The notes beneath the pieces were generated by a model. It saw only the letters and a program-made list of their open reading frames with translations. It was not told where the DNA came from and did no database searches. 64,000 nt of DNA, from contig JACCXH010000010.1 of NCBI GenBank assembly GCA_013697245.1, forward strand, positions 96,633 to 160,632, in the 5' to 3' direction. Numbering within the stretch: the first letter of the stretch is position 1; every line of letters starts with the position of its first letter. This DNA is from Bacteroidota bacterium (GTDB lineage: Bacteria > Bacteroidota > Bacteroidia > B-17B0 > Aurantibacillaceae). A program made the position numbers and the translations under genes. Shown here one piece after another: positions 25,951-35,273 of this stretch.

Positions 25951-28053
25951 TTATACTCTAAATCCCAGCACGGTTACATCGTCTACCTGGCCAAGGTTTC
26001 CTTTCCAACCCGTAAAGTTCTCCTTAACGGCATTAAACTGTTTATCGGTTGACAGTTCTGCAATATCAATGAACAATTTTTGCATATTCTTTTTCATCAT
26101 TTTTTTTCCTCTCTCTCCTCCAAACTGATCGGCATAACCATCAGTACCCATGTAGATCATGTCATTTTTTTCAAGCTTTACTATTTGTTGTGTGAATTTA
26201 TAGTTGCTTTCAAATGCCATTTTACCAAGCCCCATTTTATCTGGTTTTAATTCGATCAGTTTTTTATCTCTTACAATATAAATTGAAGTATTAGCGGCAC
26301 CGAAATGCAATTCCATTTTTGCGGGATAAAAAACACAAATGGCAAGATCCATTCCGTCTGATGCAGTCTTTTGCGATACATTCTGTTTTAAAGAATAGTA
26401 AAGTTCCCTATTTAATTCTTGTAAGATTTCTGCCGGCTTGTTTACTTTTTTTTCGCGCACCACTTTATTTAAAAGGTTATTGGCCACCATGCTCATGATT
26501 GCGCCCGGTACACCGTGGCCCGTACAATCCACCACCGAAACAAAAGCAAACTCTTCTGTTCTTTCAATAAAATAAAAGTCGCCGCTTACAATATCTTTTG
26601 GTTCAAAAAACAAAAACGATTCAGGCAATGCTTGTTTAAATTCCTCTTCGGCAGGTAATAAGATTTGCTGCAGACGTTGCGCGTAATTAATACTATCAAT
26701 AATGTCTTTGTTTTTTTCTTCTATGATAGAACTTTGCTCTTCTACCTTTTTATTCTTTGTGTTTAGTTCGGAGTTAATAAGTTTGTTAACCCTTAAACTT
26801 TTTAAAATAAAAAACACAAATACAGCTATTAATAAAACAACCATAACAAGTCCGTAATTAAAAAACCGCTGGCGTTTTATTTCAAGATCTTTTATTGCCT
26901 CGTTCTTTTGCAACAATTCGAGATCTTTTTTTCGTTTTTGGTTAGAAATATCATTCTCCATTTTTGAGATCTTTTCAGAGAGATCGGTTGAAAAAATAGA
27001 ATCATTTAGTTTAAACATTCTTTCATACACATCAAGCGCTTCTTTATAATTTCCGCCTGATTTTAGAAAATCTATTCTTAAACCTAAACTTGCATTTTGT
27101 GTTTTTATATCTTTGCGACCAGACAGATTTTTTATTGCCAGGTTATAATATTTATCTGCAAGGTTTGCTTTGCCCCATTTTTTATAAAGCAAGGCAAGAC
27201 TCTCATACATAGATGGTGGAACAGAATCTTTTTTTAGAGCTTTATCATACTGCATGCGTTTAAAATAAAATTCCTCTGCCTTTAAATAATCTTTTTCTGC
27301 TACATATATTCCTGCTATTAGATCGTATAAATTAAATGCCGAATTCGACCTTGGGTTTGTTAACATAACCAGCTTTAAAGTAGCCAGAGCTGTTTTTTTA
27401 GACTCTTCCAATCGTCCGGTTTCTTTTAACGCGGTGCATTTATTAGAGCTGTTTTTAATTAAGCCTATCGTATCATTAAGAATTGAGTATATAGAGTCGC
27501 AGCTATTATAATAGTCTAAAGCTCTTTTTGGGTTTTTTAAATTACGATAAACAATGCCAATATTCATGTAAATGGTAGCAAACCGGCCTTTGTCTTTTTC
27601 TTTATCAAGAGGTTCAATAGCGGCATAGTAATACTGTAACGATTTTATGAAGTTATTCCTATTCTTCTCCATAATTCCTAATCCATTATAGGCCAAAGAA
27701 ACACCTTTTCTGTCGTTTATTTTCTGGCACAATTCTAAACCCGCAAGTTGGTATTTTTCGCAGGAATCGTATTCGTTAATGTTTTTATAAGACGTGCCTA
27801 TCATACATAAAAGAGCTGCATATTTTTTTTCTGAGCGTTTCCCTAAAGGTTTAATTCCAAGAATTTGTTTTTTATATTTTATTGCCAAAAGAGGGTTTTC
27901 TCCTGAAAGCTCTTTGTAGTAATCTTCGTAAAGTTTAATTTTTGTGCTATCATCTTTTTCTAATGCTACTTTTTGAAGCATTTGTTCGGTTACTTCTTTT
28001 TGTGCAAAAACAACGAAAGTTGAAAAAAGAAAAAAGAAAGCGGCAAAAACCAC
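25951..28053 (-). CDS. TPR sensor fused to SpoIIE-type PP2C phosphatase
   Basis: The 700-residue protein starts at GTG. A signal-like hydrophobic segment (FAAFFFLFSTFVVFAQ) leads to ~350 residues of TPR units, a transmembrane helix (GLVMVVLLIAVFVFFILKSL, ~400-419), a coiled coil, the linker DSINYAQRLQQILLPAEEEF (from residue 453), and a C-terminal SpoIIE/PP2C Ser/Thr phosphatase. Phosphatase motifs are KDIVSGDFYF, DCTGHGVPGAIMSMV, MGTDGYADQFGG and QVDDVTVLGF, with the metal-binding aspartates intact. It would sense something outside the membrane and dephosphorylate a cytoplasmic target, often a STAS-domain protein. It is the intact version of the architecture that is split at 51287-56222. Confidence 0.9.
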   Translation of the reverse strand: MVFAAFFFLFSTFVVFAQKEVTEQMLQKVALEKDDSTKIKLYEDYYKELSGENPLLAIKYKKQILGIKPLGKRSEKKYAALLCMIGTSYKNINEYDSCEKYQLAGLELCQKINDRKGVSLAYNGLGIMEKNRNNFIKSLQYYYAAIEPLDKEKDKGRFATIYMNIGIVYRNLKNPKRALDYYNSCDSIYSILNDTIGLIKNSSNKCTALKETGRLEESKKTALATLKLVMLTNPRSNSAFNLYDLIAGIYVAEKDYLKAEEFYFKRMQYDKALKKDSVPPSMYESLALLYKKWGKANLADKYYNLAIKNLSGRKDIKTQNASLGLRIDFLKSGGNYKEALDVYERMFKLNDSIFSTDLSEKISKMENDISNQKRKKDLELLQKNEAIKDLEIKRQRFFNYGLVMVVLLIAVFVFFILKSLRVNKLINSELNTKNKKVEEQSSIIEEKNKDIIDSINYAQRLQQILLPAEEEFKQALPESFLFFEPKDIVSGDFYFIERTEEFAFVSVVDCTGHGVPGAIMSMVANNLLNKVVREKKVNKPAEILQELNRELYYSLKQNVSQKTASDGMDLAICVFYPAKMELHFGAANTSIYIVRDKKLIELKPDKMGLGKMAFESNYKFTQQIVKLEKNDMIYMGTDGYADQFGGERGKKMMKKNMQKLFIDIAELSTDKQFNAVKENFTGWKGNLGQVDDVTVLGFRV

Positions 28054-28106
28054 TTTAAAAGAATAAATATTTTTTTGTCGAAGAATGGTGTTTAAATTTA
28101 CTAAAA

Positions 28107-28652
28107 TTAAAGGTTATTAAATGAAAATGTCTTCAATACTTCCCATTTTTTTTCGAGTTTTAGTAGGGAAAAATTGTTGATGGCAAAAATTCCTGTTAAC
28201 TTTTCGTTCTCAAAACATGTTTTAAGTTCGTAGAACATTGGTTTTTTAAGATCGCGAAAGGCAACTGTTACGTGCGGATGATAGCCTCGCATATCATTTA
28301 CCTCGTTAAACAACTTCAACTCTTTTTTAGCATGCAATTTTAAAGCATTATATAAATTTAAAAGATCGTTGTTGGGCACTACGTCCACATAAATAACGCG
28401 CGGTTCAAAAAAAGAAAAATTGTTAAGTTCAACATTAAAAGTTGGTGTAAAATTAAACGCACTTAGCGTTTCTATCAACTCATTTTCCTTTTCCTCTTTC
28501 CATTCAAAAGGCCTGTGCAATGTAATGTGCGCAGGGCTTCTAAGCGCACCTTTTAGACTATTTTGCTCAAACAGCTTTTGTTTAACGGCCTCCACCTTTT
28601 CAAATAATGGTGGTGGAATTACAATAGCTAAAAAGTATTTTTTAACGGTCAT
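28107..28652 (-). CDS. 2'-5' RNA ligase family protein (2H phosphoesterase)
   Basis: The 181-residue cytoplasmic protein carries both histidine motifs of the 2H phosphoesterase fold, PAHITLHRPF and YHPHVTVAFRDL, about 85 residues apart as expected. Members act as cyclic phosphodiesterases on RNA or nucleotides; the natural substrate is unknown here. The two 2H motifs come from the two lobes of the bilobal fold, both complete. It lies upstream of the TPR-SpoIIE gene on the same strand (53 bases) and is divergent from the nucleotidyltransferase gene. Confidence 0.88.
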   Translation of the reverse strand: MTVKKYFLAIVIPPPLFEKVEAVKQKLFEQNSLKGALRSPAHITLHRPFEWKEEKENELIETLSAFNFTPTFNVELNNFSFFEPRVIYVDVVPNNDLLNLYNALKLHAKKELKLFNEVNDMRGYHPHVTVAFRDLKKPMFYELKTCFENEKLTGIFAINNFSLLKLEKKWEVLKTFSFNNL

Positions 28653-28680
28653 TTTACCCTTTTACATCAGTAAATTATGT

Positions 28681-28688
28681 TATTTTTG
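28681..28688 (+). promoter_or_regulatory. -7 promoter element (TATTTTTG)
   Basis: This exact TAnnTTTG match, 17 bases before the nucleotidyltransferase ATG, predicts a leader of about 10 bases for the four-gene run 28706-33724. Confidence 0.45.
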
Positions 28689-28705
28689 TGAGATTATAAA
28701 ATTAT

Positions 28706-29716
28706 ATGCAAATTATTATACCTATGGCCGGTAAGGGTAAGCGTATGCGCCCTCACACTTTAACTACAGCAAAACCATTATTACCTGTGGCCGGCAAACC
28801 CATTGTTCAGCGCTTGGTAGAAGATATTACCAAGGTTTGCGGGCAAAAAGTAAATGAAATTGCGTTTGTTATTGGCCCGGATTTTGGTGCCGAAGTAGAG
28901 CAAAATTTAATAAAAGTAGCCGAAAGCCAGGGTGCTAAAGGCCGTATTTTTTATCAGGATGTTGCTTTAGGAACTGCCCACGCTATTATGTGTGCAAAAG
29001 ATGCCATAAAGGGCAAAACTGTTGTGGCTTTTGCCGATACTTTATTTAAAGCCGATTTTGTTATGGACACTGAGCAGGAAGGTGTTATTTGGGTGCAAAA
29101 AATTGAAGATCCAAGTCAGTTTGGTGTTGTAAAATTAGATGCAAAGGGAATGATAACTGACTTTGTAGAAAAACCGCAAAGCTTTGTTAGCGATCTTGCA
29201 ATTATTGGCATTTATTATTTTAAAGATGGCGATTATCTTAAAAGCGAATTGCAACATTTACTGGACAATAAAATTACCGAAAAAGGAGAATACCAACTTA
29301 CCAATGCTTTAGAAAATATGAAAAGCAAAGGCACTAAATTTATGCCCGGGCAAGTAACAGAGTGGTTAGATTGTGGCAACAAAAATGCAACCGTGTATAC
29401 TAACCAACGTGTGTTAGAGTTTGATAAAGGAAAACAACATCTTAAAGAAAAAAATATAAAAAATAACAATAGTTTAATTATTGAGCCTTGTTATATTGGC
29501 GAGAATGTTGAACTAACAGATTCTATTATTGGTCCGTATGCCAGCATTGGCGCCAATTCTAAAATTAAAAACAGCATCCTGCAAAACTCCATCGTTCAAA
29601 AAGATTCTAAAATAAATAATGCTAATATTTCAAACAGCATGCTTGGCATTGGTGCCGAAGTAACCGGCAGAGCGCTCGACCTAAGCATTAGCGATTATAC
29701 CCAATTATTTGTTTAA
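28706..29716 (+). CDS. sugar-phosphate nucleotidyltransferase
   Basis: The 336-residue cytoplasmic enzyme couples a sugar phosphate to a nucleotide, giving an NDP-sugar for polysaccharide or cell-wall synthesis. The N-terminal catalytic domain (~1-235) has IIPMAGKGKRMRPHTLT, KPLLPVAGKPI and VTEWLDCGNKNA, as in RmlA/GlmU-like proteins. The C-terminus (~255-325) is a left-handed beta helix of hexapeptide repeats (VELTDSIIGPYASIGANSKI) without an obvious acetyltransferase site. The sugar specificity cannot be read off. The stop overlaps the start of the following TPR gene, so this begins an operon. Confidence 0.87.
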   Translation: MQIIIPMAGKGKRMRPHTLTTAKPLLPVAGKPIVQRLVEDITKVCGQKVNEIAFVIGPDFGAEVEQNLIKVAESQGAKGRIFYQDVALGTAHAIMCAKDAIKGKTVVAFADTLFKADFVMDTEQEGVIWVQKIEDPSQFGVVKLDAKGMITDFVEKPQSFVSDLAIIGIYYFKDGDYLKSELQHLLDNKITEKGEYQLTNALENMKSKGTKFMPGQVTEWLDCGNKNATVYTNQRVLEFDKGKQHLKEKNIKNNNSLIIEPCYIGENVELTDSIIGPYASIGANSKIKNSILQNSIVQKDSKINNANISNSMLGIGAEVTGRALDLSISDYTQLFV

Positions 29717-31478
29717 AACGGTTAAATATTTTTTTTTACTACTAACGCTTCCCTGCTTAGTAACTATAGTTTCATGCAAAAGCAAAAAACAAGGTTCGGT
29801 AACACCAAATTTTAAAGATTTTGGCACCCCCAAACAAAGCGCACAGGCAAACGAGATAAAGTTTACAAGTTTATTCATTGATGGTTGCGCCGCTTTGCAG
29901 CCTCAGAAACAAAATTTACAAGAAGCTTTAAGGTTATTTACCGAGTGTAAAAAAATTGACCCGACAAATATTCCACTTAAATATGAATTGGGAAAAACCT
30001 ACAAACTTTTAGGCGCTTATGAATTGGCCATACAAAATGCCAAGGCTTGTGCAGAAGCGGTTCCAAAAAACGAATGGTACCAGTTATTGCTGATAGAATG
30101 TTATTCTTCTATAAGACAATACAACCAATCTATTAAACTAAGAGAACAATTGGTAAAGAACTTTCCTGATAAAACAGAATTTAAAGAAGATCTTGCCATA
30201 GAATATTCTATTATTGGAGATTATGATAAATCTTTTAAGATCTATGATGAGATGGAGCGCACCTATGGCATAAATGAGCAAATAACTTTAAACAAGATAA
30301 AACTTTTAAAGAACCAGAAAAAATTTAAAGAAACAGAAGAAGAGCTTTTAAGATTGTCTAATTCCAACAAGAACGAGCCACGGTATATAGCTTACCTGGC
30401 CGATTTTTATATTGAACAAAATAAACTTGACCAGGCAAAATTAATGTATGATAAGATTTTAAAGATCGATCCAAACAACCCTTCTATTAATCTGGCGCTG
30501 CATGATTATTATAGTGCGCAGGGAAAAGATGATGAAGCTTTTGAGTGTTTAAAGAAAGCCTTTCAAAACCCCGATCTGGAAGTGGATTATAAAATTGATG
30601 CGGCAAGATATTATTTTGGTCGTGCAGAAAAACAACCTGAGTCAAATTATTATTCGCGTGGAATAGAGCTGTGCGAACTATTAGTAAAAGTGCATCCTAA
30701 AGAAGCAAAAGGTAATGAAGTGTATGGTGATTTTTTATTACTTGGCGGAAAAATAAAAGAAGCCGCAAAATATTATTACACTGCTGCTATCGGAGAAACA
30801 GTGGAGTATAGAGTTTGGAGTCAGTTATTATTTACCGATAGCGAATTAAAACAATACGACTCCTTGGAACATCACAGCGCCAAAGCGATGGATCTTTTTC
30901 CGAGCCAAGCCATTCCGTATTTTTTTAATGGCGTTGCAAACCTTCAACTTAAAAATCATAAAAAAGCGGCGCAATCATTAAAAGATGGCTTAGAGTTTGT
31001 TGCCGACAACAAAGCCTTGATGATGGATTTTTATACCAATTTAGGCGATGCTTATTTTTATGGAAAGGATTATATAAAGTCTGATAAAGCATTTGATGAT
31101 GCATTAAAAATTGATGCTGATAATACTTATGTTTTAAACAATTACGCGTATTATTTGTCATTACGAAACGAGAACCTTGAAAAAGCAGAAAAACTATCGC
31201 GTAAGGCGAATGAGTTAGTACACGATAATCGTAATTATATGGATACTTATGGCTGGATATTGTATCAGCAAAAAAAATATAAGGAAGCAGAAGAATGGTT
31301 ATCTACCGCCTCTAAAATGGGGCCGCCAAAGGCAGATATCTTAGAGCATTATGGTGATGCGCTTTATAAACTAAACAAAGTTGAAGAAGCTTTGGCGCAA
31401 TGGCATTTAGCAAGGCAGGCTGGCGGAAATTCTGAAGCCTTGTTAAACAAATTAAAACTTAAAAAATTAAATGACTAA
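29709..31478 (+). CDS. TPR-repeat lipoprotein
   Basis: The 589-residue protein starts at a TTG that overlaps the preceding gene by 8 bases. The start is supported by the lipoprotein signal KTVKYFFLLLTLPCLVTIVSC (lipobox IVSC; no ATG gives it). After a short linker come about twelve TPR units (LKYELGKTYKLLGAYELAIQ, NVLNNYAYYLSLRNENLEKA-like). It is probably an outer-membrane-anchored periplasmic scaffold. In Bacteroidota a large TPR protein of this kind regularly precedes DUF4292 and an EnvC-like gene, as here, which suggests a shared job in the cell envelope. The exact role is unknown. Confidence 0.85.
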   Translation: MFKTVKYFFLLLTLPCLVTIVSCKSKKQGSVTPNFKDFGTPKQSAQANEIKFTSLFIDGCAALQPQKQNLQEALRLFTECKKIDPTNIPLKYELGKTYKLLGAYELAIQNAKACAEAVPKNEWYQLLLIECYSSIRQYNQSIKLREQLVKNFPDKTEFKEDLAIEYSIIGDYDKSFKIYDEMERTYGINEQITLNKIKLLKNQKKFKETEEELLRLSNSNKNEPRYIAYLADFYIEQNKLDQAKLMYDKILKIDPNNPSINLALHDYYSAQGKDDEAFECLKKAFQNPDLEVDYKIDAARYYFGRAEKQPESNYYSRGIELCELLVKVHPKEAKGNEVYGDFLLLGGKIKEAAKYYYTAAIGETVEYRVWSQLLFTDSELKQYDSLEHHSAKAMDLFPSQAIPYFFNGVANLQLKNHKKAAQSLKDGLEFVADNKALMMDFYTNLGDAYFYGKDYIKSDKAFDDALKIDADNTYVLNNYAYYLSLRNENLEKAEKLSRKANELVHDNRNYMDTYGWILYQQKKYKEAEEWLSTASKMGPPKADILEHYGDALYKLNKVEEALAQWHLARQAGGNSEALLNKLKLKKLND

Positions 31479-32364
31479 GCGTAAATCAGCAATAAACTAT
31501 TTCTCCTTCTCGATCTTGCTGTTATGTTTATTCTCAACATCCTGCAAGCATAAAAGGCACCAACAACGTACTCAAACTGCGGTAATAGTTGCAGATACGT
31601 TGCAATATAGTAAATGCCGTTTGGATTTTAAAAGTGCCAGAACATTAAGCAGGCACGTAAAAGAGAACGAATTTAGTTTTGTTTGGGTAACCGCTAAAGC
31701 AAATGTTGAAACGCTGATAGATGGCAAAGAGGAAAGCTTTGACATTAGGGTAAACATTCGTAAAGACAGCGCCATGCTTATTACCATCCAATATCTTTTA
31801 GGAATACAGGTGGCAAAGATCCTTATTACCAAGGATTCTGTTAAAATGGTGAACTACATTCAAAAAAACTACTTTAGAGGGGATTTTAACTATATAAACG
31901 ATGTGTTAAATGCCGACCTGGACTTTAATGTTTTGCAGGCCGTTTTGTTTGGGAACAGTGCCGAATTCTATGAAGATGACGATTTAAAGTTAAAACCTGT
32001 AACCGATAGGCAAAATTGCCATTATTTACTTAGTACTGAGCGCAAGCGACGTTTAAGAAAACTACAGCAGAGTGATAATGTGCTTAAAAAGGCCCTACAG
32101 ATACTTACATTAAACCCCGATAATTACAAGATCATTAAAAATGAATTTTCAGATCCGGCAACTAACCGCACTTTTATTGCCAATTATAAAAACTTTACTC
32201 AAAAGGATAGTGTTTATGCACCATACCATGTTGATATTGATATAGTAGCAGAGAAAAAAGCAAACGTGAAAATTGACTATGTTCGCATAGAGAAAAACAC
32301 ACCGCAAAAGCTTAGCTTAAATATACCGCCCAAATATGATTCTATTCAAATACAAAAAAAATAA
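31471..32364 (+). CDS. DUF4292 family lipoprotein
   Basis: The 297-residue protein has a lipoprotein signal (FSILLLCLFSTSC, lipobox STSC) and then a LolA/LolB-like single-domain sandwich as described for DUF4292: FSFVWVTAKANVETLIDGKE, RKDSAMLITIQYLLGIQVAK, ITKDSVKMVNYIQKNYFRG. The fold suggests lipid or lipoprotein handling between the membranes, which is inference. It overlaps the TPR gene by 8 bases and the EnvC-like gene by 29, so translation is coupled across all three. Confidence 0.87.
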   Translation: MTKRKSAINYFSFSILLLCLFSTSCKHKRHQQRTQTAVIVADTLQYSKCRLDFKSARTLSRHVKENEFSFVWVTAKANVETLIDGKEESFDIRVNIRKDSAMLITIQYLLGIQVAKILITKDSVKMVNYIQKNYFRGDFNYINDVLNADLDFNVLQAVLFGNSAEFYEDDDLKLKPVTDRQNCHYLLSTERKRRLRKLQQSDNVLKKALQILTLNPDNYKIIKNEFSDPATNRTFIANYKNFTQKDSVYAPYHVDIDIVAEKKANVKIDYVRIEKNTPQKLSLNIPPKYDSIQIQKK

Positions 32365-33724
32365 ACTGTCGCTGTTATTTGCGCTATTATTTTCTTTTGT
32401 ATTAATTCCTTCTCTATACGCACAAACCGGTTCAAAAAATTCTAAGAAAGATCTCGAGAATAAAAAGAAAAAGATCAACGATGAGATCAACGAAATCAAC
32501 TCGATGTTAAGCGAAACAAAAGCCAATAAAAAATCTTCTATTGGCGCTTTAGTTAACATTAACATGAAGTTGGAAAAACGTCAAGACCTTATAAATATGA
32601 TCAATGCAGAGATCCACGAACTGAACCGTGACATTAAGCAAAGTGAAAAACAAGCCGAACAACTTAAAAGTAATTTAGAAAAATTGAAAGGCGATTATGC
32701 GCGCATGATCATTTTTGCACAACGCAACCAGGACGCCTATAGTAAAATAATGTTTGTGTTTGCGGCAGATAATTTTAACCAGGCCTATTCACGGTTAAAA
32801 TACATGCAACAATATTCTGAGTTCAGAAAAAAACAAGCCGTAGAAATAATTACCACACAAACAGGTTTGATCGCAAAGCTTAAAGAATTAAAAGATCAAC
32901 GTCACGAAAAAAATGTTTTGTTGGGTAATGAAGAAGTAGAAAAAGAAAACCTCAGCAGCGAAAAACAAGAACAGGAACAGGTTTTAACCGAATTGCAAAA
33001 AAAGGAAAAAGAACTAAAAACCGAGTTGGATAAAAAGAAACAAGATGCTGTTGAATTACAATTGGCCATTAAACGTTTAATTGAAGCAGAGATAAAACGA
33101 AAAATGGAAGAAGCGAGAAAGGCAGAAGAGGCCGCGCTTGCTGCTAAAAAAGCCAAAGAAGAAAAAGAGGCCAAAGAAAATAAAACAAAATTACCGAAAG
33201 ATAAAAGCACAAAAGAAAAGGTTGCTGTTGCAGATCTAAAGCCTGTAAAAGAAAAAAAGGAAAATCTTTTTATGCCGGCTTTAACCGAAGAAACCGAAGC
33301 TTTAAGCGCCGATTTCTCGAACAACCGCGGTAAACTGCCTTGGCCGGTAGGCAAAGGTGTTATTTGCGAAACTTATGGTGAACACGAGCATCCCGCTATA
33401 AAAGGTTTTATGATGTTTAATAATGGCGTGGAGATCTGCGCTACAAAAGGCACTCAGGCAAGGGCAGTGTTTGATGGAGAGGTTACCGGCATTGCCGTAT
33501 CTCCAACGGGCGGAAAATTAGTGATCATCCGTCATGGCGAATATTTAAGTGTTTATAGTAATCTAACAGATGTAACTGTAAAAACCGGGCAAAAAGTAAC
33601 GGTAAAACAAATTATTGGCACCGTGGCTTCCGATGAGGAAGAAGGTAAAACCTCCATGAACCTGCAGATCTGGAAGGGCCAAAAAACAATGGATCCAAGC
33701 GGATGGCTGTATAATGCAAGGTGA
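32336..33724 (+). CDS. EnvC-like murein hydrolase activator (degenerate LytM)
   Basis: The 462-residue exported protein (signal ending LIPSLYAQ) has long coiled coils (~30-275, split by ARMIIFAQRNQDAYSKIMFV) like EnvC, then a Lys/Glu/Ala-rich linker and a C-terminal M23/LytM domain (~345-462). In active M23 peptidases zinc is held by HxxxD and HxH. Here the first site reads FNNGVEIC and the last TSMNLQIWKG, so the zinc ligands are lost. This is the EnvC pattern of an inactive domain that switches on amidases during cell division. An automatic 'M23 peptidase' label would therefore mislead. Its start lies inside the DUF4292 gene. Confidence 0.87.
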   Translation: MILFKYKKNKLSLLFALLFSFVLIPSLYAQTGSKNSKKDLENKKKKINDEINEINSMLSETKANKKSSIGALVNINMKLEKRQDLINMINAEIHELNRDIKQSEKQAEQLKSNLEKLKGDYARMIIFAQRNQDAYSKIMFVFAADNFNQAYSRLKYMQQYSEFRKKQAVEIITTQTGLIAKLKELKDQRHEKNVLLGNEEVEKENLSSEKQEQEQVLTELQKKEKELKTELDKKKQDAVELQLAIKRLIEAEIKRKMEEARKAEEAALAAKKAKEEKEAKENKTKLPKDKSTKEKVAVADLKPVKEKKENLFMPALTEETEALSADFSNNRGKLPWPVGKGVICETYGEHEHPAIKGFMMFNNGVEICATKGTQARAVFDGEVTGIAVSPTGGKLVIIRHGEYLSVYSNLTDVTVKTGQKVTVKQIIGTVASDEEEGKTSMNLQIWKGQKTMDPSGWLYNAR

Positions 33725-33754
33725 TTTCGCTTAAGGGTTTTTTAAACCCAAATT

Positions 33755-33785
33755 AAAAAGCCGCTCTTGTTCAGAACGGCTTTGT
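33755..33785. terminator. bidirectional terminator between the EnvC-like gene and tig
   Basis: AAAGCCG (33757-33763) pairs with CGGCTTT (33777-33783), with an inner TCT/AGA pairing. The reverse strand has the better T-run, so it mainly serves trigger factor. Another small hairpin (GGGTTT/AAACCC) lies just before it. Confidence 0.7.
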
Positions 33786-33851
33786 AAATCCACAAAAACA
33801 TCACGGTCATAACAAATAATTATGATTAACCGTACGGGATTCTATTTTTAA

Positions 33852-35186
33852 CTAAGCTTTAAAGAAATCTTCGTAGCTAACTTCTTTTGTTTGAAGCGTA
33901 CATTTTTCTTTAATAAGATCTAATACTTTTTTGCTGTAAAGGTTTTCAAAAATACGTTGCGCTTCTTTTTCTTTGCTTAAAATATCTTTTGAAATCTTCT
34001 CTAAATCTTCTTCAGTAGCTTGTTGTCCATAACGAGCGTATTCGCTTTTAATAAACGCTTTTGCTTCTTCTTTTGCTTCGTCAGCTTCTACTTTAATATC
34101 GTTATCTTTAATTATTTTATTCTCTATTAATTTCCATTTCATGGATTTAGAATAATTAGGGTAATCTTTTTCTAACTCCTCTTGTGTAATAGGTTTTTCG
34201 TTAGCCATCAGTAACCAACGTTTTAAGAATGAATCGGGTAATTGAATATTTGTTTTATCTACTAAATTATTCTCCACTTCTGTTCTTAAGAATTTATCTG
34301 CGTCAGCATTAAACATAAGTCCTAATTCTTCGCGGATCTTATTTCTGAATTCTTCTTCACTTGTAACTTTTCCTTCACCATAAACTTTATCAAATAATTC
34401 CTGGTTAAGTTCCGCGTCTTCTAAACGCGCAATGTTCTTTACGATCAACTGAAGATCACAATTAATTATTTCAGCGCTTTCTTTATCAATGCCCAACGAT
34501 ACACTTTTATCTAAAGCGTTATCGTATAAAGCATTTACATTTAAAACTAATTTATCTTCTTTTTTAACGCCTAAAACTTTTGTTTTTGCTTCTTCATTCT
34601 TTAAACGCTCGTAACTAATGCTGGTGCTTTTAAAGATGCCACCGGGTTTAATGTTTCCTTTCTCATCCAATTCATTAATATCAACAAACACCACATCTTT
34701 TTCGCCTGCAACTTTGGGGTTTAATGGTTTACCAAAATTACGTTTTACATCCTTCACATATTTTTCAACCAACTCATCATCTATTTTAACGGTTTTGTAA
34801 GTGAACGTATGCTTGTCATTAAGGTCAACATTAAATTTTGGAGCTAGGCCAACCTGATAAATAAATTCAAAATCTTTTTGATTTTCGAAATCCACTTTTG
34901 CCTGATCTTTTGGTAATGGATTACCAAGGATCTCGATATTATTTTCCTGGATATAATTATAAATAGTTGAGTCTAATAATTTATTCAACTCATCTACTAA
35001 GATCTGTGTACCATATTGTTTTTTAACCAAACCCACCGGCACTTTTCCCGGCCTGAAACCGGGCATAGAAATTTGTCGTTGTGCTTTTTTTAAAGCGTCG
35101 GTTACTTTTGTTTCATAATCAGCGGGTGTAACAGAAATAGAGATCTCTGCATTCAGGCTATCAATATCATTTTTAACGATGTTCAT
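33852..35186 (-). CDS. tig: trigger factor
   Basis: Ribosome-bound chaperone of 444 residues that meets nascent chains at the exit tunnel. The N-terminal ribosome-binding domain has the signature MPGFRPGKVPVGLVKKQYG (~41-60). The middle (~150-245) occupies the FKBP-type isomerase position, but it is diverged (EKDVVFVDINELDEKGNI), as is usual in Bacteroidota, so isomerase activity is doubtful. The C-terminal helical arms (~250-444) form the chaperone cradle. clpP and clpX, its common neighbours, are not adjacent. Confidence 0.94.
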   Translation of the reverse strand: MNIVKNDIDSLNAEISISVTPADYETKVTDALKKAQRQISMPGFRPGKVPVGLVKKQYGTQILVDELNKLLDSTIYNYIQENNIEILGNPLPKDQAKVDFENQKDFEFIYQVGLAPKFNVDLNDKHTFTYKTVKIDDELVEKYVKDVKRNFGKPLNPKVAGEKDVVFVDINELDEKGNIKPGGIFKSTSISYERLKNEEAKTKVLGVKKEDKLVLNVNALYDNALDKSVSLGIDKESAEIINCDLQLIVKNIARLEDAELNQELFDKVYGEGKVTSEEEFRNKIREELGLMFNADADKFLRTEVENNLVDKTNIQLPDSFLKRWLLMANEKPITQEELEKDYPNYSKSMKWKLIENKIIKDNDIKVEADEAKEEAKAFIKSEYARYGQQATEEDLEKISKDILSKEKEAQRIFENLYSKKVLDLIKEKCTLQTKEVSYEDFFKA

Positions 35187-35273
35187 TCTTGTAAAATTTT
35201 GGACTGCGAAAATAGGGATTTTTCTTTGTTTTTCATAGAAAACAGCTCCTAAAAGTGGCTAAAAAATAGACAA

